Assembly (NCBI RefSeq): GCF_003073135.1
Contig: NZ_PGDQ01000018.1
Location: forward strand, 55,385-119,384
DNA length: 64,000 nt
Direction of reading: 5' to 3'
DNA from: Euzebya rosea
GTDB lineage: Bacteria; Actinomycetota; Nitriliruptoria; Euzebyales; Euzebyaceae
Both the position numbers and the translations under genes were made by a program. The notes under the pieces were generated by a model that saw only the letters and a program-made list of their open reading frames with translations, was not told the origin of the DNA and did no database searches. This document shows positions 53,400 to 61,775 of the stretch, in pieces (the first letter of the stretch is position 1; each line of letters begins with the position of its first letter).

Positions 53400-55091
53400 T
53401 CAGCAGGGCTGGGCGTCGGCCAGCGGTTCGTGGTCGTGCAGCTGGTAGCCCTCGCCGGCCGGGATCAACGTGTCCTCGTACAGCCACAGGAGGCACCCCG
53501 CGACGTCGGCTCCCGGCAGGAACCCCTCGGTCTCGTACTCGATGCTGACGAACAACCGTCCGTCGTCGGCGCGTTCGACCTCCTCGATCGCGAGGTAGGG
53601 GATGCCCAGGCGCGCCCACTCCTCGGCAAGGTCGTCGACCGTCGTGTCGCTTCGGAACGCTGGCGTGTAGAGGTCGTGCAGGGCGGTGTAGTCCTCGGTG
53701 TTGATCGCGGCGGCCCATTCGCCGTAGAGGGCTTGCAGCGTCGGCCCCTCGGGGTCCTCGACGACGAGCACCACGTCGTCGGCGGTGACGATGAGCGGGA
53801 CCTCGATGACCAGCGCCGCCTGGACCTCCGAGCTGTCCTCGTCGACGTCCTCACCGTCGGCCGCCTCCGATGCAGGGGGCGGGGGCGGCGGATCGTCCGG
53901 CAGCCACCACCACAGGGCGGCTGCGCTGACCAGCATGCCGAGCACCACCCCGCCACCCACCAGCGCGGCACGTGCGCGACGACGGCCACGGCGCCGGGGG
54001 CCCGTCGGCTCGTCGGCTTCCGCCTGGGCTGGCGGCGTCACGTCGTCCGGATCGGCCGCCAGCGCCGCGGGCGACGCGGGGACGGCCGGGGCGTCCGGAA
54101 CGGCGGGGGCACCCGGGAAGGACGTCACGATCGTCGGTGCGGACCGGTCGGGTCCGAGCTCGGCCCGCAGGGTCGGGGCCACGGGGTCAGCGGGGAACGG
54201 TGCCGTCGAGGGGGGCAGGCCCAGCGCCTCCTGCGCCCGGCGGAGCGCCTGGGCCATCTCGACGGCGTCCCGGTAGCGGGCCTCGGGCTGCTTCTCCAGC
54301 GCCGTGTCGAGGATGTCCACGACGACCGACGGGATCCCCTCCTCCCGCAGGTCGGGGTGCGCCTCCTCCACGGTGCGGCTGAGGGCGGGCAACAACCCGG
54401 CGTCGTCGGCCCGGCGGAAGGGGGACCGACCGGCCAGCAGCGTGTACAGGGTGCAGCCCAGGGAGAAGATGTCGCTCGCGACCGACGGCTGTCCGCCGCT
54501 GATGATCTCCGGCGCCGTGAACCCGGCCGACAGCGCCTGGCCGCTGACGGAGGCCTCGTGGTCGACCAGCCGGGCCACCCCGAAGTCGGTGAGCAGCGGT
54601 TCGCCGTAGTCGCTGAGCAGGACGTTGCCCGGCTTGAGGTCACGGTGGAGGATGCCCCGGGCATGGGCGGTGGCGACGGCCGAGGCCAGCTTGACGCCCA
54701 GGTCGAGGACGCGCTCGACGGGCATCGGCCCCTCCCCCGCATCGCGGCGTCGGACCAGGTCGCCCTGCAGCGAGCCGGACTCCAGCAGCTCCATCACCAG
54801 GTAGGGCAGCCCGTCAGCGGTGTGGCCGGCATCGAGGATCGTCACGATGTGCGGGTGGCCCCGCAGCGCCCCCATGGCCTGGCTCTCCCGTTCGAACCGC
54901 AGCAGCGTGTCGGCGTCGGTGTCGGCGACGTTGATGACCTTGATGGCCACCCGCCCAGCGACCGCACCCTGTTCGGCCGCCCACACCGACGCGAAGCCAC
55001 CCCGGCCGACCAGGCCCGTCACGGTGTACCCCTCGATCACGGGGGCCCCGGCCAACGGCGCGATGTCGGGAGAGTCGTCCGGTCCGGCCAC
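53400..55091 (-). CDS. Transmembrane Ser/Thr protein kinase with NTF2-like sensor tail
   Basis: A 563-residue receptor kinase. The catalytic domain is at 20-290: Gly loop GRGGFASVW at 29-37, Lys51, HRDLKPGN with Asp151, and DFG in LTDFGVARL. A linker and a cluster of Arg (GPRRRGRRRARA) precede the transmembrane helix at about 374-395. The outer domain (about 150 residues) shares layout with the tail of the kinase at 24865-26739: WAAAINTEDYTALHDLYTP at its start, an internal Cys, and a Cys as the last residue. It therefore looks like an NTF2-like ligand-binding module locked by a disulfide. GTG 55091 is the likely start. It is divergent from an MFS transporter gene, 117-129 bp away. Confidence 0.9.
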   Translation of the reverse strand: MAGPDDSPDIAPLAGAPVIEGYTVTGLVGRGGFASVWAAEQGAVAGRVAIKVINVADTDADTLLRFERESQAMGALRGHPHIVTILDAGHTADGLPYLVMELLESGSLQGDLVRRRDAGEGPMPVERVLDLGVKLASAVATAHARGILHRDLKPGNVLLSDYGEPLLTDFGVARLVDHEASVSGQALSAGFTAPEIISGGQPSVASDIFSLGCTLYTLLAGRSPFRRADDAGLLPALSRTVEEAHPDLREEGIPSVVVDILDTALEKQPEARYRDAVEMAQALRRAQEALGLPPSTAPFPADPVAPTLRAELGPDRSAPTIVTSFPGAPAVPDAPAVPASPAALAADPDDVTPPAQAEADEPTGPRRRGRRRARAALVGGGVVLGMLVSAAALWWWLPDDPPPPPPASEAADGEDVDEDSSEVQAALVIEVPLIVTADDVVLVVEDPEGPTLQALYGEWAAAINTEDYTALHDLYTPAFRSDTTVDDLAEEWARLGIPYLAIEEVERADDGRLFVSIEYETEGFLPGADVAGCLLWLYEDTLIPAGEGYQLHDHEPLADAQPC

Positions 55092-55220
55092 GGGCCGAGC
55101 GTACCGGCCCGGACCCCCGCGGAGGGGACGGCTCGACGGGTCCGTCGGCAACGCCTCACCGGCGACGCCCGACCGACAACTGTCGCATGAACCACCGTCG
55201 GTTCGGGCATGGTCGCAGCC

Positions 55221-56522
55221 ATGTCTGCCGATGTCGCCGCCCGCCTGTACGACCTGCTCATCGACGACGACGCCACGGGGAGCGACGACGTCGAACCCGA
55301 GGTCGCCGAAGCCGCGCCCGGCAACACCCTCCGGATCGTGTCGGCCCTCACCCTGCAGAAGATCGGGGACCGGATCGCCGATCCGAAGTCCGTGCTGGCG
55401 TGGCTGCTCGCGACCGTCGGCGCGCCCGCTGGCCTGACCGGCCTGCTGGTCCCGATCCGCGAGTCGGGGTCGTTGTTGCCGCAGGCGGCGATGCTGCCGA
55501 GGATCCGCACCGTCCACCGACGGTCCCGTGTGTGGGTCGCCGGCGCGGTGGGACAGGCGCTCGCCGTCGCCGCGATCGCCGCCACGGCCGTCGCCCTGCG
55601 CGGGGTCGCCGCCGGGGTGGCCGTCCTGGCCGCCCTCGCGGCGTTCGCCGTCAGCCGGGCCATGTCGTCGATCGCCTACAAGGACGTGCTGGGCCGGACC
55701 ATCCCCAAGGGCCAGCGCGGGCAGGTGTCGGGGCTGGCCTCGGTGACCTCCGGGGTGGTGACGATCGCCCTCGGCCTGGGCCTGCGCCTGGTCGGCCAGG
55801 ACTCCGGCGCGGTGGTGCTCGCCGGGCTGCTGGCGGCCGGCGCGGCGATGTGGGCCATCGCCGCGGTGGTGTTCGCGACCGTCCGGGAACCCACCGAGGT
55901 GGAGGCATCGGCCGCCGACGACCGGGAGGACGTGTCGACCCTGGCCACCCTGCGCCACGACGCCCCGTTCCGGCGCTTCGTCACCGCCAGGGCGCTGCTG
56001 CTGGTCTCGGCGTTGTCCCCGCCGTTCGTGGTGGCCCTGTCCAACGACGAGGGTGATGCGGCGCTGGCACAGCTCGGCCTGTTCGTCGTCGCACAGGGGC
56101 TGGCCTCGATGCTCGGCGGTCGGATGTGGGGACGCTTCGCCGACCGCTCGAGCCGCCGGACGATGATGGCGGCGGCGGGGGCGGCCTCCGCGGTCGTCGT
56201 CGCCTTCCTGGTCGTCGGCACGGGGGTCGACGCCGCATGGCTCTTCCCCGCGGCCTACTTCCTGCTGGCGCTGGCCCACGAGGGCGCCCGCCTGGGCCGC
56301 AAGACCTACGTGACCGACATGGCGGAGGGCGACCAACGAACCACCTACGTCGCGGCGTCCAACACGGCGATGGGTGTCGTGCTGCTCGGTGCCGGGGCGA
56401 TCAGCAGCGGGCTCGCGCTGGCCGGTCCGCGCCTGGCGCTGGGGTTCCTCGCCGCGGCCGGGCTGGCCGGTGTCGTGGTCGGCCGGTCGCTGCCGGAGGT
56501 CTCGGGGCCCTCTCCCGACTGA
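55221..56522 (+). CDS. MFS transporter
   Basis: A 433-residue integral membrane protein with about 11-12 hydrophobic segments. Family features include RIVSALTLQKIGDRIADPKSVLAW (cytoplasmic loop), MWGRFADRSSRRTMM (motif A region) and the helices GVVLLGAGAISSG. Related proteins are annotated as MFS permeases without known substrate. The ATG at 55221 (MSADVAARLYD) is chosen; ATG 55209 lies 4 codons earlier. An N-terminal polar region of about 40 residues (ADVAARLYDLLIDDDATG) is unusual. It is divergent from the third Ser/Thr kinase. Confidence 0.8.
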   Translation: MSADVAARLYDLLIDDDATGSDDVEPEVAEAAPGNTLRIVSALTLQKIGDRIADPKSVLAWLLATVGAPAGLTGLLVPIRESGSLLPQAAMLPRIRTVHRRSRVWVAGAVGQALAVAAIAATAVALRGVAAGVAVLAALAAFAVSRAMSSIAYKDVLGRTIPKGQRGQVSGLASVTSGVVTIALGLGLRLVGQDSGAVVLAGLLAAGAAMWAIAAVVFATVREPTEVEASAADDREDVSTLATLRHDAPFRRFVTARALLLVSALSPPFVVALSNDEGDAALAQLGLFVVAQGLASMLGGRMWGRFADRSSRRTMMAAAGAASAVVVAFLVVGTGVDAAWLFPAAYFLLALAHEGARLGRKTYVTDMAEGDQRTTYVAASNTAMGVVLLGAGAISSGLALAGPRLALGFLAAAGLAGVVVGRSLPEVSGPSPD

Positions 56523-56641
56523 GGACCCGGGCCGGGCCGGACGTCGTGGACAGCGGTCGGAACCATCCGGGCATCGTGTACCTCCAACACGGGTACTGGG
56601 GGCCAGAGGGGTCTCCGCAAACCCATCGAGGAGTGTTCACC

Positions 56642-57217
56642 GTGTTCGCCCGCCGTCTGCCGCTCGCCGGCCTGTTCGTCGTCCTGTTGTTGTTGACCGC
56701 CGCCTGCGCAGACAGCGCAGGGTCGGCCGTTGGTTCCGGGTCGACCGCTGATCCCGATGCCACCGCCGAACCCGCCGACCCTGGCACCAACGCCGACGAC
56801 ACCGTCTCGTCACCGCCGAACGGGATCTGCGACCCGGAGGTGACCGAGGGCTGCGACGACGCCCCGGTCGATCCCGACGCCGGCGACTGTCCGCCCGAGG
56901 GCTGCACTGCCTGGCAGGAAACCGCGATCGTCGACACCGAGGGCACCCCTCGGGCCCGTGGGTTCGAGTCCTTCGAGGCCGTCGACGACACCCTCGTGGT
57001 GCGCTGGTGGTCGGGCGTCGAACCCTGCACGGCGCTGGCCGACGTGAAGGTGGAGGAGACCGACACGACCGTCACGGTGACGGTGTTCGAGGCCAGCATC
57101 CATCCCGACGAGGCCGACGTGGCCTGCATCGAGATCGCGCAGGCCAAGCAGCACACCATCACCCTCGCCGCCCCCGTGGGTGACCGCGAGGTCATCGACG
57201 GCGGCGCCGGACAGTAG
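56642..57217 (+). CDS. Secreted lipoprotein of unknown function
   Basis: A 191-residue predicted lipoprotein. The signal FARRLPLAGLFVVLLLLTAAC ends in a lipobox (TAAC). An acidic, Thr/Asp/Pro-rich linker contains CDPEVTEGCDDAPVDPDAGDCPPEGC, a four-cysteine stretch, then comes a compact 90-residue beta-rich domain (FEAVDDTLVVRWWSGVEPCTALADVKVEET) with two further cysteines. GTG 56642 is preferred because GAGGA lies 8-9 bp before it; GTG 56633 is possible. I do not recognise the family, though WWSGVEPCxxLADVKV resembles small secreted actinobacterial proteins. Confidence 0.7.
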   Translation: MFARRLPLAGLFVVLLLLTAACADSAGSAVGSGSTADPDATAEPADPGTNADDTVSSPPNGICDPEVTEGCDDAPVDPDAGDCPPEGCTAWQETAIVDTEGTPRARGFESFEAVDDTLVVRWWSGVEPCTALADVKVEETDTTVTVTVFEASIHPDEADVACIEIAQAKQHTITLAAPVGDREVIDGGAGQ

Positions 57218-57230
57218 CCCTCACCCACCG

Positions 57231-57278
57231 GGTCGACGGGAGGTGGACGTGTCTTCCCCTGGACACCTCCCGTCGACC
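57231..57278. terminator. Long hairpin between convergent genes
   Basis: GGTCGACGGGAGGTG (57231-57245) and its exact 15-base complement (57264-57278) flank an 18-base loop, between the lipoprotein gene and the convergent SDR gene. Strong terminator or attenuator-like stem. Confidence 0.6.
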
Positions 57279-57310
57279 GTCCGGGTCGAACCGTCCGGGT
57301 CGAACCGTCC
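57277..57310. repeat. 14-bp tandem repeat next to the long hairpin
   Basis: CCGTCCGGGTCGAA occurs at 57277-57290 and 57291-57304, then CCGTCC again. It directly follows the hairpin arm. Contains GGGTCGAACC, the complement of the repeat upstream of the acetolactate synthase gene. Confidence 0.7.
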
Positions 57311-57339
57311 CGTCGACCCCCCGGTCGAGCAGGGCCCGG

Positions 57340-58119
57340 TCAGTCCCGGGAGCCGCCCGCCCGGTCCATGCGACCGGCGACCGCACGGAACACCGGCGGG
57401 GCGACGTGGCGCAGCGTCACGAGCGGGGCGTACCAGCGGGGCACGGTCTTCTCGCTCTTGCCCGAGCGGATGACCTCCTCCACGGCCTCGGCGACCATCT
57501 CGGGTTGGCCCACAAAGCGGCCGATGGGGCTGCGCTTGACCTGGGTCTGCGGGAAGCCCTCGGTCTCGATGAAGCCCGGGTTCAGCGAGCAGACCGAGAT
57601 GCCGCGCGACGCCCAGGCGTAGGACAACGACTCGCTGAGGCCGACGACACCGAACTTGCTGGCCGCGTAGGCCGCCGGGCCGATGCCGACCTTGCCGGCC
57701 ACCGAGGCGATGTTGACCACGCGGGCCGGCGCGCTGCCCTCCAGCAGGTCGGCGAAGGCCAGCATGCAGCGGATGACCCCCTGCAGGTTGATGTCGATGG
57801 TGCGCAGGGCGTCGTCGAGGTCGTCGCGGGACCGCAGCGCCCCACCGCCGACGCCGGCGTTGTTGACCAGGACGTGGCAGGCGCCGTACTCATCGGCGAC
57901 CCACGTGACGAGGGCGTCGACGGAGGCGGTGTCGGCCACGTCTGCGGCCCGGGGGACGATCCCGGCGTGCGCGGCCGCGAGGGCCTCGAGGCGATCCTCT
58001 CGACGGGCGACCGCGACGACGGTCATGCCGAGGCCCGCGAGGCGGATGGCGGTTGCCTCGCCCAGGCCGGAGGAGGCGCCGGTGACGACGGCGATCTTGC
58101 CGGTGAAGTCGTAGCTCAT
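57340..58119 (-). CDS. Short-chain dehydrogenase/reductase, classical type
   Basis: A 259-residue SDR. The nucleotide-binding motif TGASSGLGEA is at 13-22, NNAG at 86-89, and the catalytic Ser139, Tyr151 and Lys155 (YAASK) are present. LNPGFIETEGFPQ follows. It reduces or oxidises a carbonyl/alcohol substrate with NAD(P)(H); the C-terminal extension (YAPLVTLRHVAPPVFRAV) is like SDRs acting on steroid- or acyl-type substrates, and may associate with membrane. Substrate unknown. It follows the epimerase-like gene on the same strand after 52 bp. Confidence 0.9.
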   Translation of the reverse strand: MSYDFTGKIAVVTGASSGLGEATAIRLAGLGMTVVAVARREDRLEALAAAHAGIVPRAADVADTASVDALVTWVADEYGACHVLVNNAGVGGGALRSRDDLDDALRTIDINLQGVIRCMLAFADLLEGSAPARVVNIASVAGKVGIGPAAYAASKFGVVGLSESLSYAWASRGISVCSLNPGFIETEGFPQTQVKRSPIGRFVGQPEMVAEAVEEVIRSGKSEKTVPRWYAPLVTLRHVAPPVFRAVAGRMDRAGGSRD

Positions 58120-58171
58120 GCCCCCACGCTACGCAGGGGCAGGGGGCGGGGGCGAACCCGGATGTTCGTGG

Positions 58172-59080
58172 TCAGGCGGTGGCGAGGGCGCGGGCGACCG
58201 CCGGCCAGGCATCCACGACCGCGGGGACCATCGGCCGCCATCCCGTCGCCTCGACGAAACGCGCGTTGGACACCCGCTGGGACCGCGCCACGAACGCCAT
58301 GACCGGCAGCAGCGCCGCTGCCCTGGGCACCATCCGGACCCGGCGACCGACGACGGCCTCGAGCGCCGCGAGGTGTGCCGCACGGGTGGCCGGACGGTCC
58401 TCGCAGACGTTGTAGGTGCCGGCTGGCGCGTCGAGGGCGGCCACGACGCCCGTCGCCGCGTCGCCCACGTCGACCATGGTCTGGTAGGCGCCGGGTCGAC
58501 CGACCAGGGGCGCCCGTCCCTTCGCGGCGCCGTCCAGCAACGCCTGCGTCATCGGCGACTCGGGCTGGACGAACTGGCCGAACCGAAGGACGACGCCCAC
58601 CCCTCCCCCGGCGGTGAACCGTGCCGTGCTGGCTTCGGCATCGACCATGGCGGCGTTGAGCGACAGCGGTTCGAGGGGGGCGTCCTCGATGATCCACGCA
58701 TCGCCGTGGTCGGCGTGGGCGAAGCAGATCGACTCCTGCACGTAGCGGCCGGCTCCGCTGGACAGCGCCGCGTCGACGAGGATGCGCGAACCGTCCCGAC
58801 GCAGCCGTTCGTTCTCGGCCCAGCCCTTCTTCGTGGCGGCCGAGGCGTCGGTTGGGATGCGGGTGGCGAGGTTCATCACCACGTCGTGGCCGGCGACGGC
58901 CGAGGTGACCGCGTCGGCGTCGAACAGGTCGATCCGTGCGGGGGTGGCGCCGAGGCCCTCGAGCACCGCTGCGCTGCGATCGCTGCGGGCGATGCCCGTC
59001 ACGTCGTGACCGGCCGCAACCAGCCTCGTGGTGGCCAGGCGGCCCACCCCTCCGGTAGCTCCTGCGACGAACACCTTCAT
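58172..59080 (-). CDS. NAD(P)-binding epimerase/dehydratase-like protein
   Basis: A 302-residue extended-SDR-fold protein. The nucleotide-binding motif is VAGATGGVGR at 5-14. The central strand VVMNLATRIPT, then RYVQESICFAH, correspond to the active-site region, but a clear YxxxK is not visible at the expected place, so it may have a changed active site. The ATG at 59080 is preferred over the longer frame start at 59134 and is preceded by AGGGAC. Activity and substrate are unknown. It probably forms an operon with the SDR gene. Confidence 0.78.
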   Translation of the reverse strand: MKVFVAGATGGVGRLATTRLVAAGHDVTGIARSDRSAAVLEGLGATPARIDLFDADAVTSAVAGHDVVMNLATRIPTDASAATKKGWAENERLRRDGSRILVDAALSSGAGRYVQESICFAHADHGDAWIIEDAPLEPLSLNAAMVDAEASTARFTAGGGVGVVLRFGQFVQPESPMTQALLDGAAKGRAPLVGRPGAYQTMVDVGDAATGVVAALDAPAGTYNVCEDRPATRAAHLAALEAVVGRRVRMVPRAAALLPVMAFVARSQRVSNARFVEATGWRPMVPAVVDAWPAVARALATA

Positions 59081-59236
59081 GTCCCTGTCCTCTCCTCCGG
59101 GTGCCGCCGTGCGCGGCGTCGGTCGTGTCACCACCTCCGACGGATGAGGTCGCGGCCGTGTGACCGATCGCCGGGAAATCGTTCGCGCACGGGATCGTCC
59201 GGGAGTAGCGTGCGCCGTCGTGGGAGGTCACGGCCG

Positions 59237-59626
59237 GTGACGGTCTTCCGACTGGCAGTCGCCGCGCTGGTGATGGGGCTGGTGATCGCCGTGTTCGCGT
59301 GGCTGGCCGTTCCCACCGTGCAGGTGGCCGCGCTGCCGTTCTTCTGCGGCACCGATGCCCGCATCGTGCGGGTCACGACCCGGACGACCGCCGTCGACAT
59401 CGACGGGGCACCCGTGTCGACGTCCAGCGACCTCGGCGGGATGTGGTGCATCGGCGGGCCACGGGAACGGACCCGCCCCAACCAGGCGCTGGTCGTCCTG
59501 GTGCTGGGCGCGGAGGCGGGCGTCGTCCTGCTGGGCGGGATGCTGGTACGTGGTCGTTTGCGTCGACCGGTACCCGAGCCACCGCTGGGCGCCGGGCCAC
59601 CGCTCACCGACGGGACGCCGGCATGA
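59237..59626 (+). CDS. Small two-span membrane protein
   Basis: A 129-residue protein with transmembrane segments at about 5-25 (LAVAALVMGLVIAVFAWLAV) and about 85-105 (ALVVLVLGAEAGVVLLGGML), a 55-residue outside loop with two Cys (FFCGTDAR, MWCIGG), and a basic cytoplasmic tail. No family recognised. GTG 59237 with GGAGG 8-10 bp before it is the likely start. It overlaps the next gene (ATGA), so it is translationally coupled to a lipoprotein gene. Confidence 0.75.
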   Translation: MTVFRLAVAALVMGLVIAVFAWLAVPTVQVAALPFFCGTDARIVRVTTRTTAVDIDGAPVSTSSDLGGMWCIGGPRERTRPNQALVVLVLGAEAGVVLLGGMLVRGRLRRPVPEPPLGAGPPLTDGTPA

Positions 59627-60150
59627 GCCGGCGACGGTCCGTCGTCGTGGCGCTGATCGGCGCGCTGCTGCTGCTCGGGGGGTGTGGCGTCGAGACGGTG
59701 ACCGACGAGCGGTTCGCCGCCAGGCCGGACCTGTACGGCGGCTACTTCTCCTTCACCGAGGCCGGCATCAGCGAGGTCCGTGATCTCGTCGGCGGTGACA
59801 CCGTGCCGGTTCGGTTCCTGAGCCTGCTCGACAACAGCGAGGCGCAGGTGCAGGCGGTCCCCGCTGGGGATCCCGGCGAGCTGGACCTCTGGGTCATCGA
59901 TGACGGGCGGGTGACCCGGCGCCCGGTGGTCGATCCCAACGTCGGGTCGACGTTCCCGATGACCGACGAACGCATCGGCGTGCTGGTCCGGGTGGCGGAG
60001 GACGCCATCGCGGAGGCCGAGCGGGAGGAGGGCGGCGTCCTCGAGTCGCTGCACGTCAGCGTCGACGGCATCACGGCCGAGATCCACAGCGAGCGTCGGA
60101 CCACGACCCTTCGCTACGACGGGGGCGGCCGCCTGACCGGGCGGGACTGA
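59623..60150 (+). CDS. Small lipoprotein of unknown function
   Basis: A 175-residue lipoprotein: the signal sequence VVVALIGALLLLGGC ends in a clear lipobox. The mature part is about 150 residues of mixed beta/alpha with YGGYFSFTEAGISEVRDLV, then PVRFLSLLDNSEAQVQAVP and EIHSERRTTTLRYDGGG. No family recognised. The start overlaps the upstream membrane protein gene by 4 bases, suggesting that the lipoprotein and the two-span protein act together at the cell surface. Confidence 0.75.
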   Translation: MSRRRSVVVALIGALLLLGGCGVETVTDERFAARPDLYGGYFSFTEAGISEVRDLVGGDTVPVRFLSLLDNSEAQVQAVPAGDPGELDLWVIDDGRVTRRPVVDPNVGSTFPMTDERIGVLVRVAEDAIAEAEREEGGVLESLHVSVDGITAEIHSERRTTTLRYDGGGRLTGRD

Positions 60151-60208
60151 CCGGGCCAGCGCTGGTCGTGGACAGCCCGGTGGTCGACCGCCCGGGTGGT
60201 GCGCGGAC

Positions 60209-60532
60209 TCAGTCCAGGTCGGCGGCCTCGCCGGCGATGCCGTGGTCGGCGAGCCATCCGTCGACCGGCTGGTCGGGCGGCAGGTCACCGGCGGCGGCAA
60301 GGCGGTGGAGGAACCGAACCGGGTCGTCGAGGTCGTCGGCCGTCCCGCCGAGCAGCGCCACGATCATCGCGACTGCGGAGGCGTCGTAGCGACGCCCCCA
60401 CCGGCTGACGAGGCCCTCGCCGTCGGTCCGTTCGTTGTGGATCTCCATGCCGTCCGTCCCGCCGACGGCCGTCGTCCGGAACATCCGGCCGTCGTCGTGC
60501 TGCTGGGCGAACAGGAGGGTCGGCTCGGTCAT
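60209..60532 (-). CDS. Small conserved-looking cytoplasmic protein
   Basis: A 107-residue soluble protein from the ATG at 60532 (MTEPTLLFAQQHDDGRMF). It has the appearance of an antiparallel beta start (FRTTAVGGTDGMEIHNER) and a helical end (DPVRFLHRLAAAGDLPPDQP). No family recognised, no signal peptide. The longer frame through the tRNA region (up to 61840) is a non-coding extension. It is convergent with the lipoprotein gene upstream on the plus strand. Confidence 0.6.
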   Translation of the reverse strand: MTEPTLLFAQQHDDGRMFRTTAVGGTDGMEIHNERTDGEGLVSRWGRRYDASAVAMIVALLGGTADDLDDPVRFLHRLAAAGDLPPDQPVDGWLADHGIAGEAADLD

Positions 60533-60627
60533 CGCCGGCACGGTACCCGTCGGCTGAGGTGTGGGCTCGGCGGGGAACGGGCACAACCCCTCCGTCCTGT
60601 CCAGTCCTGCGTCCGAGGAAGGTCCAC

Positions 60628-60753
60628 ATGCTCGCCACGATCCTGCGTACCGTCGGAACGGCTGCCTTCGGGTTGGCCGACAACGCCGAGTCGATCTCTC
60701 GGCGGATGCGCACGACGGCGGACCGCATGGCGACGACGTCCCGCCAGCGGTGA
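60628..60753 (+). CDS. 41-residue basic small protein with a strong ribosome-binding site
   Basis: ATG 60628 begins a 41-codon frame (MLATILRTVGTAAFGLAD and a basic, Arg-rich C-terminus, RRMRTTADRMATT). It is short enough to be missed by standard gene callers. A near-ideal GAGGAAGG lies 5 bp before the ATG, which supports real translation. The N-terminal half may be a short amphipathic helix. It lies 28 bp before the DUF3253 gene, so the two are probably co-transcribed. Confidence 0.55.
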   Translation: MLATILRTVGTAAFGLADNAESISRRMRTTADRMATTSRQR

Positions 60754-60781
60754 GGCGCAGGGGCAATCCCCTCGGGATCCG

Positions 60782-61282
60782 GTGACCGCCGAGACCACCG
60801 CCGACGGCCATCACATCGTCGTCGACGGACGGCGCTGGCGGGCGACCGACCCGGCCATCCCCGAGGCGTTCCGGCAGGAGCTGGTCAACGAGCTGATGGC
60901 CGCCCGACGGGCGGTGCGGGATGCGGACGGCGAGGAGGAGGAACGGGCCGCCAGGCGACGCGTCCAGGACGCCAAGGTCGCCCTCGGCGAGCGCGGACAC
61001 CCGTGGTGGGAGGCACCGACGCACGCCTCGCTGGCTGACCGGTCCGCGTCGACGGCCGTCGCGCTGCTCCGTGGCCGCGCCCCGAAGTCCTCGATCTGCC
61101 CGAGCGACGTGGCCCGGGTCGTGGGCGGCGAGGAGTGGCGTGACCACCTGCCCGCGGTCCGCGATCACCTGTGGACCATGGTCGACGACGACGTCCTGCG
61201 CGCCACTCAGGGCGACGACGAGCTTGCCTCCCGTGACGGGGTGAAGGGGCCGATCCGCCTTCGCCGCGGTCCCCGTTTCTGA
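60782..61282 (+). CDS. DUF3253 domain protein
   Basis: A 166-residue protein. An N-terminal helical region (residues 1-90, WRATDPAIPEAFRQELVNELMAARRAVRDA) is followed by the DUF3253 domain: APKSSICPSDVARVVGGEEWRDHLPAVRDHL, then VLRATQGDDEL and GVKGPIRLRRGPRF. DUF3253 has a winged-helix look but its role is unknown. GTG 60782 is the start. It is preceded by the 41-residue protein gene. Confidence 0.82.
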   Translation: MTAETTADGHHIVVDGRRWRATDPAIPEAFRQELVNELMAARRAVRDADGEEEERAARRRVQDAKVALGERGHPWWEAPTHASLADRSASTAVALLRGRAPKSSICPSDVARVVGGEEWRDHLPAVRDHLWTMVDDDVLRATQGDDELASRDGVKGPIRLRRGPRF

Positions 61283-61283
61283 C

Positions 61284-61481
61284 CGCCCGCCACCGGGCGT
61301 CCCGGCTGCGGCCGTCCCATCTGGCCGCAGCGGTGTGTGCGATGCACCACCCCTGAGGCAGGCCATCGCACTCGGGGTCGGCCCTCGTGTGCGTTGCCCA
61401 CCTTGTGGTGGAGGGGAACCCACACGCCGCCCGAGGGTGGGTGGATTGGGCCACCCGACCCGAGGGGGAACGCACACACCG
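61284..61481. other. Hairpin-rich gene-free stretch (candidate structured RNA or repeat element)
   Basis: This is most of the 305-bp interval (61283-61587) between the DUF3253 and tRNA genes. It holds no convincing coding frame. Visible stems are: CGCCCG/CGGGCG (61284-61299), GCTGCGGCC/GGCCGCAGC (61305-61331), GTGCGATG/CATCGCAC (61337-61371), CCACC/GGTGG (61398-61411) and GGGTGG/CCACCC (61435-61456). A perfect 11-bp inverted repeat, CGGTGTGTGCG (61331-61341) and CGCACACACCG (61471-61481), spans most of it, and GTGTGCGTT (61387-61395) also pairs with AACGCACAC (61469-61477). The first stem may end the DUF3253 transcript. Confidence 0.6.
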
Positions 61482-61520
61482 ACCGTCCGGCCCAACCCGG
61501 CCGTCAGACCCGAAAACCAC

Positions 61521-61547
61521 GAAAGCCCCCAAGATTTGGGGGCTTTC
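61521..61547 (-). terminator. Intrinsic terminator of tRNA-Gly
   Basis: GAAAGCCCCCAA and its exact 12-base complement flank a 3-base loop. On the minus strand, where it follows the tRNA gene by 40 bp, the stem is followed by GTGGTTTT. It is one of the best terminators in the window. Confidence 0.8.
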
Positions 61548-61587
61548 GCAGGGGTTGGACTCTGTTCCATAACTGGAGCAGGTCTCG

Positions 61588-61660
<73 letters not shown>

Positions 61661-61671
61661 GTGGACTGGTG

Positions 61672-61700
61672 AGTATGCCTCGACCTCCCGGGGTCTGCAA
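61672..61700 (-). promoter_or_regulatory. Sigma-70-type promoter of tRNA-Gly
   Basis: On the minus strand, TTGCAG (61700-61695) and CATACT (61677-61672) are 17 bp apart. The -10 hexamer lies 11 bp before the mature tRNA 5' end (61660), as expected for a stable RNA gene. Confidence 0.7.
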
Positions 61701-61739
61701 ACCACGACACGCTGTTTCTTGGAGAAACCTCGTGGCCGT

Positions 61740-61771
61740 GGTTCCGACCCCGGTGCGGTCGGACGGGAACC
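61740..61771 (-). terminator. Hairpin after the unknown secreted protein gene
   Basis: CCGACC/GGTCGG with a 7-base loop, extended by GGTT/AACC with a bulge, directly follows the TAG at 61776. A second stem, CCACGA/TCGTGG with inner GTTTCT/AGAAAC (61702-61735), follows and ends in a short T-run before the tRNA promoter. Confidence 0.55.
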
Positions 61772-61775
61772 CCGC

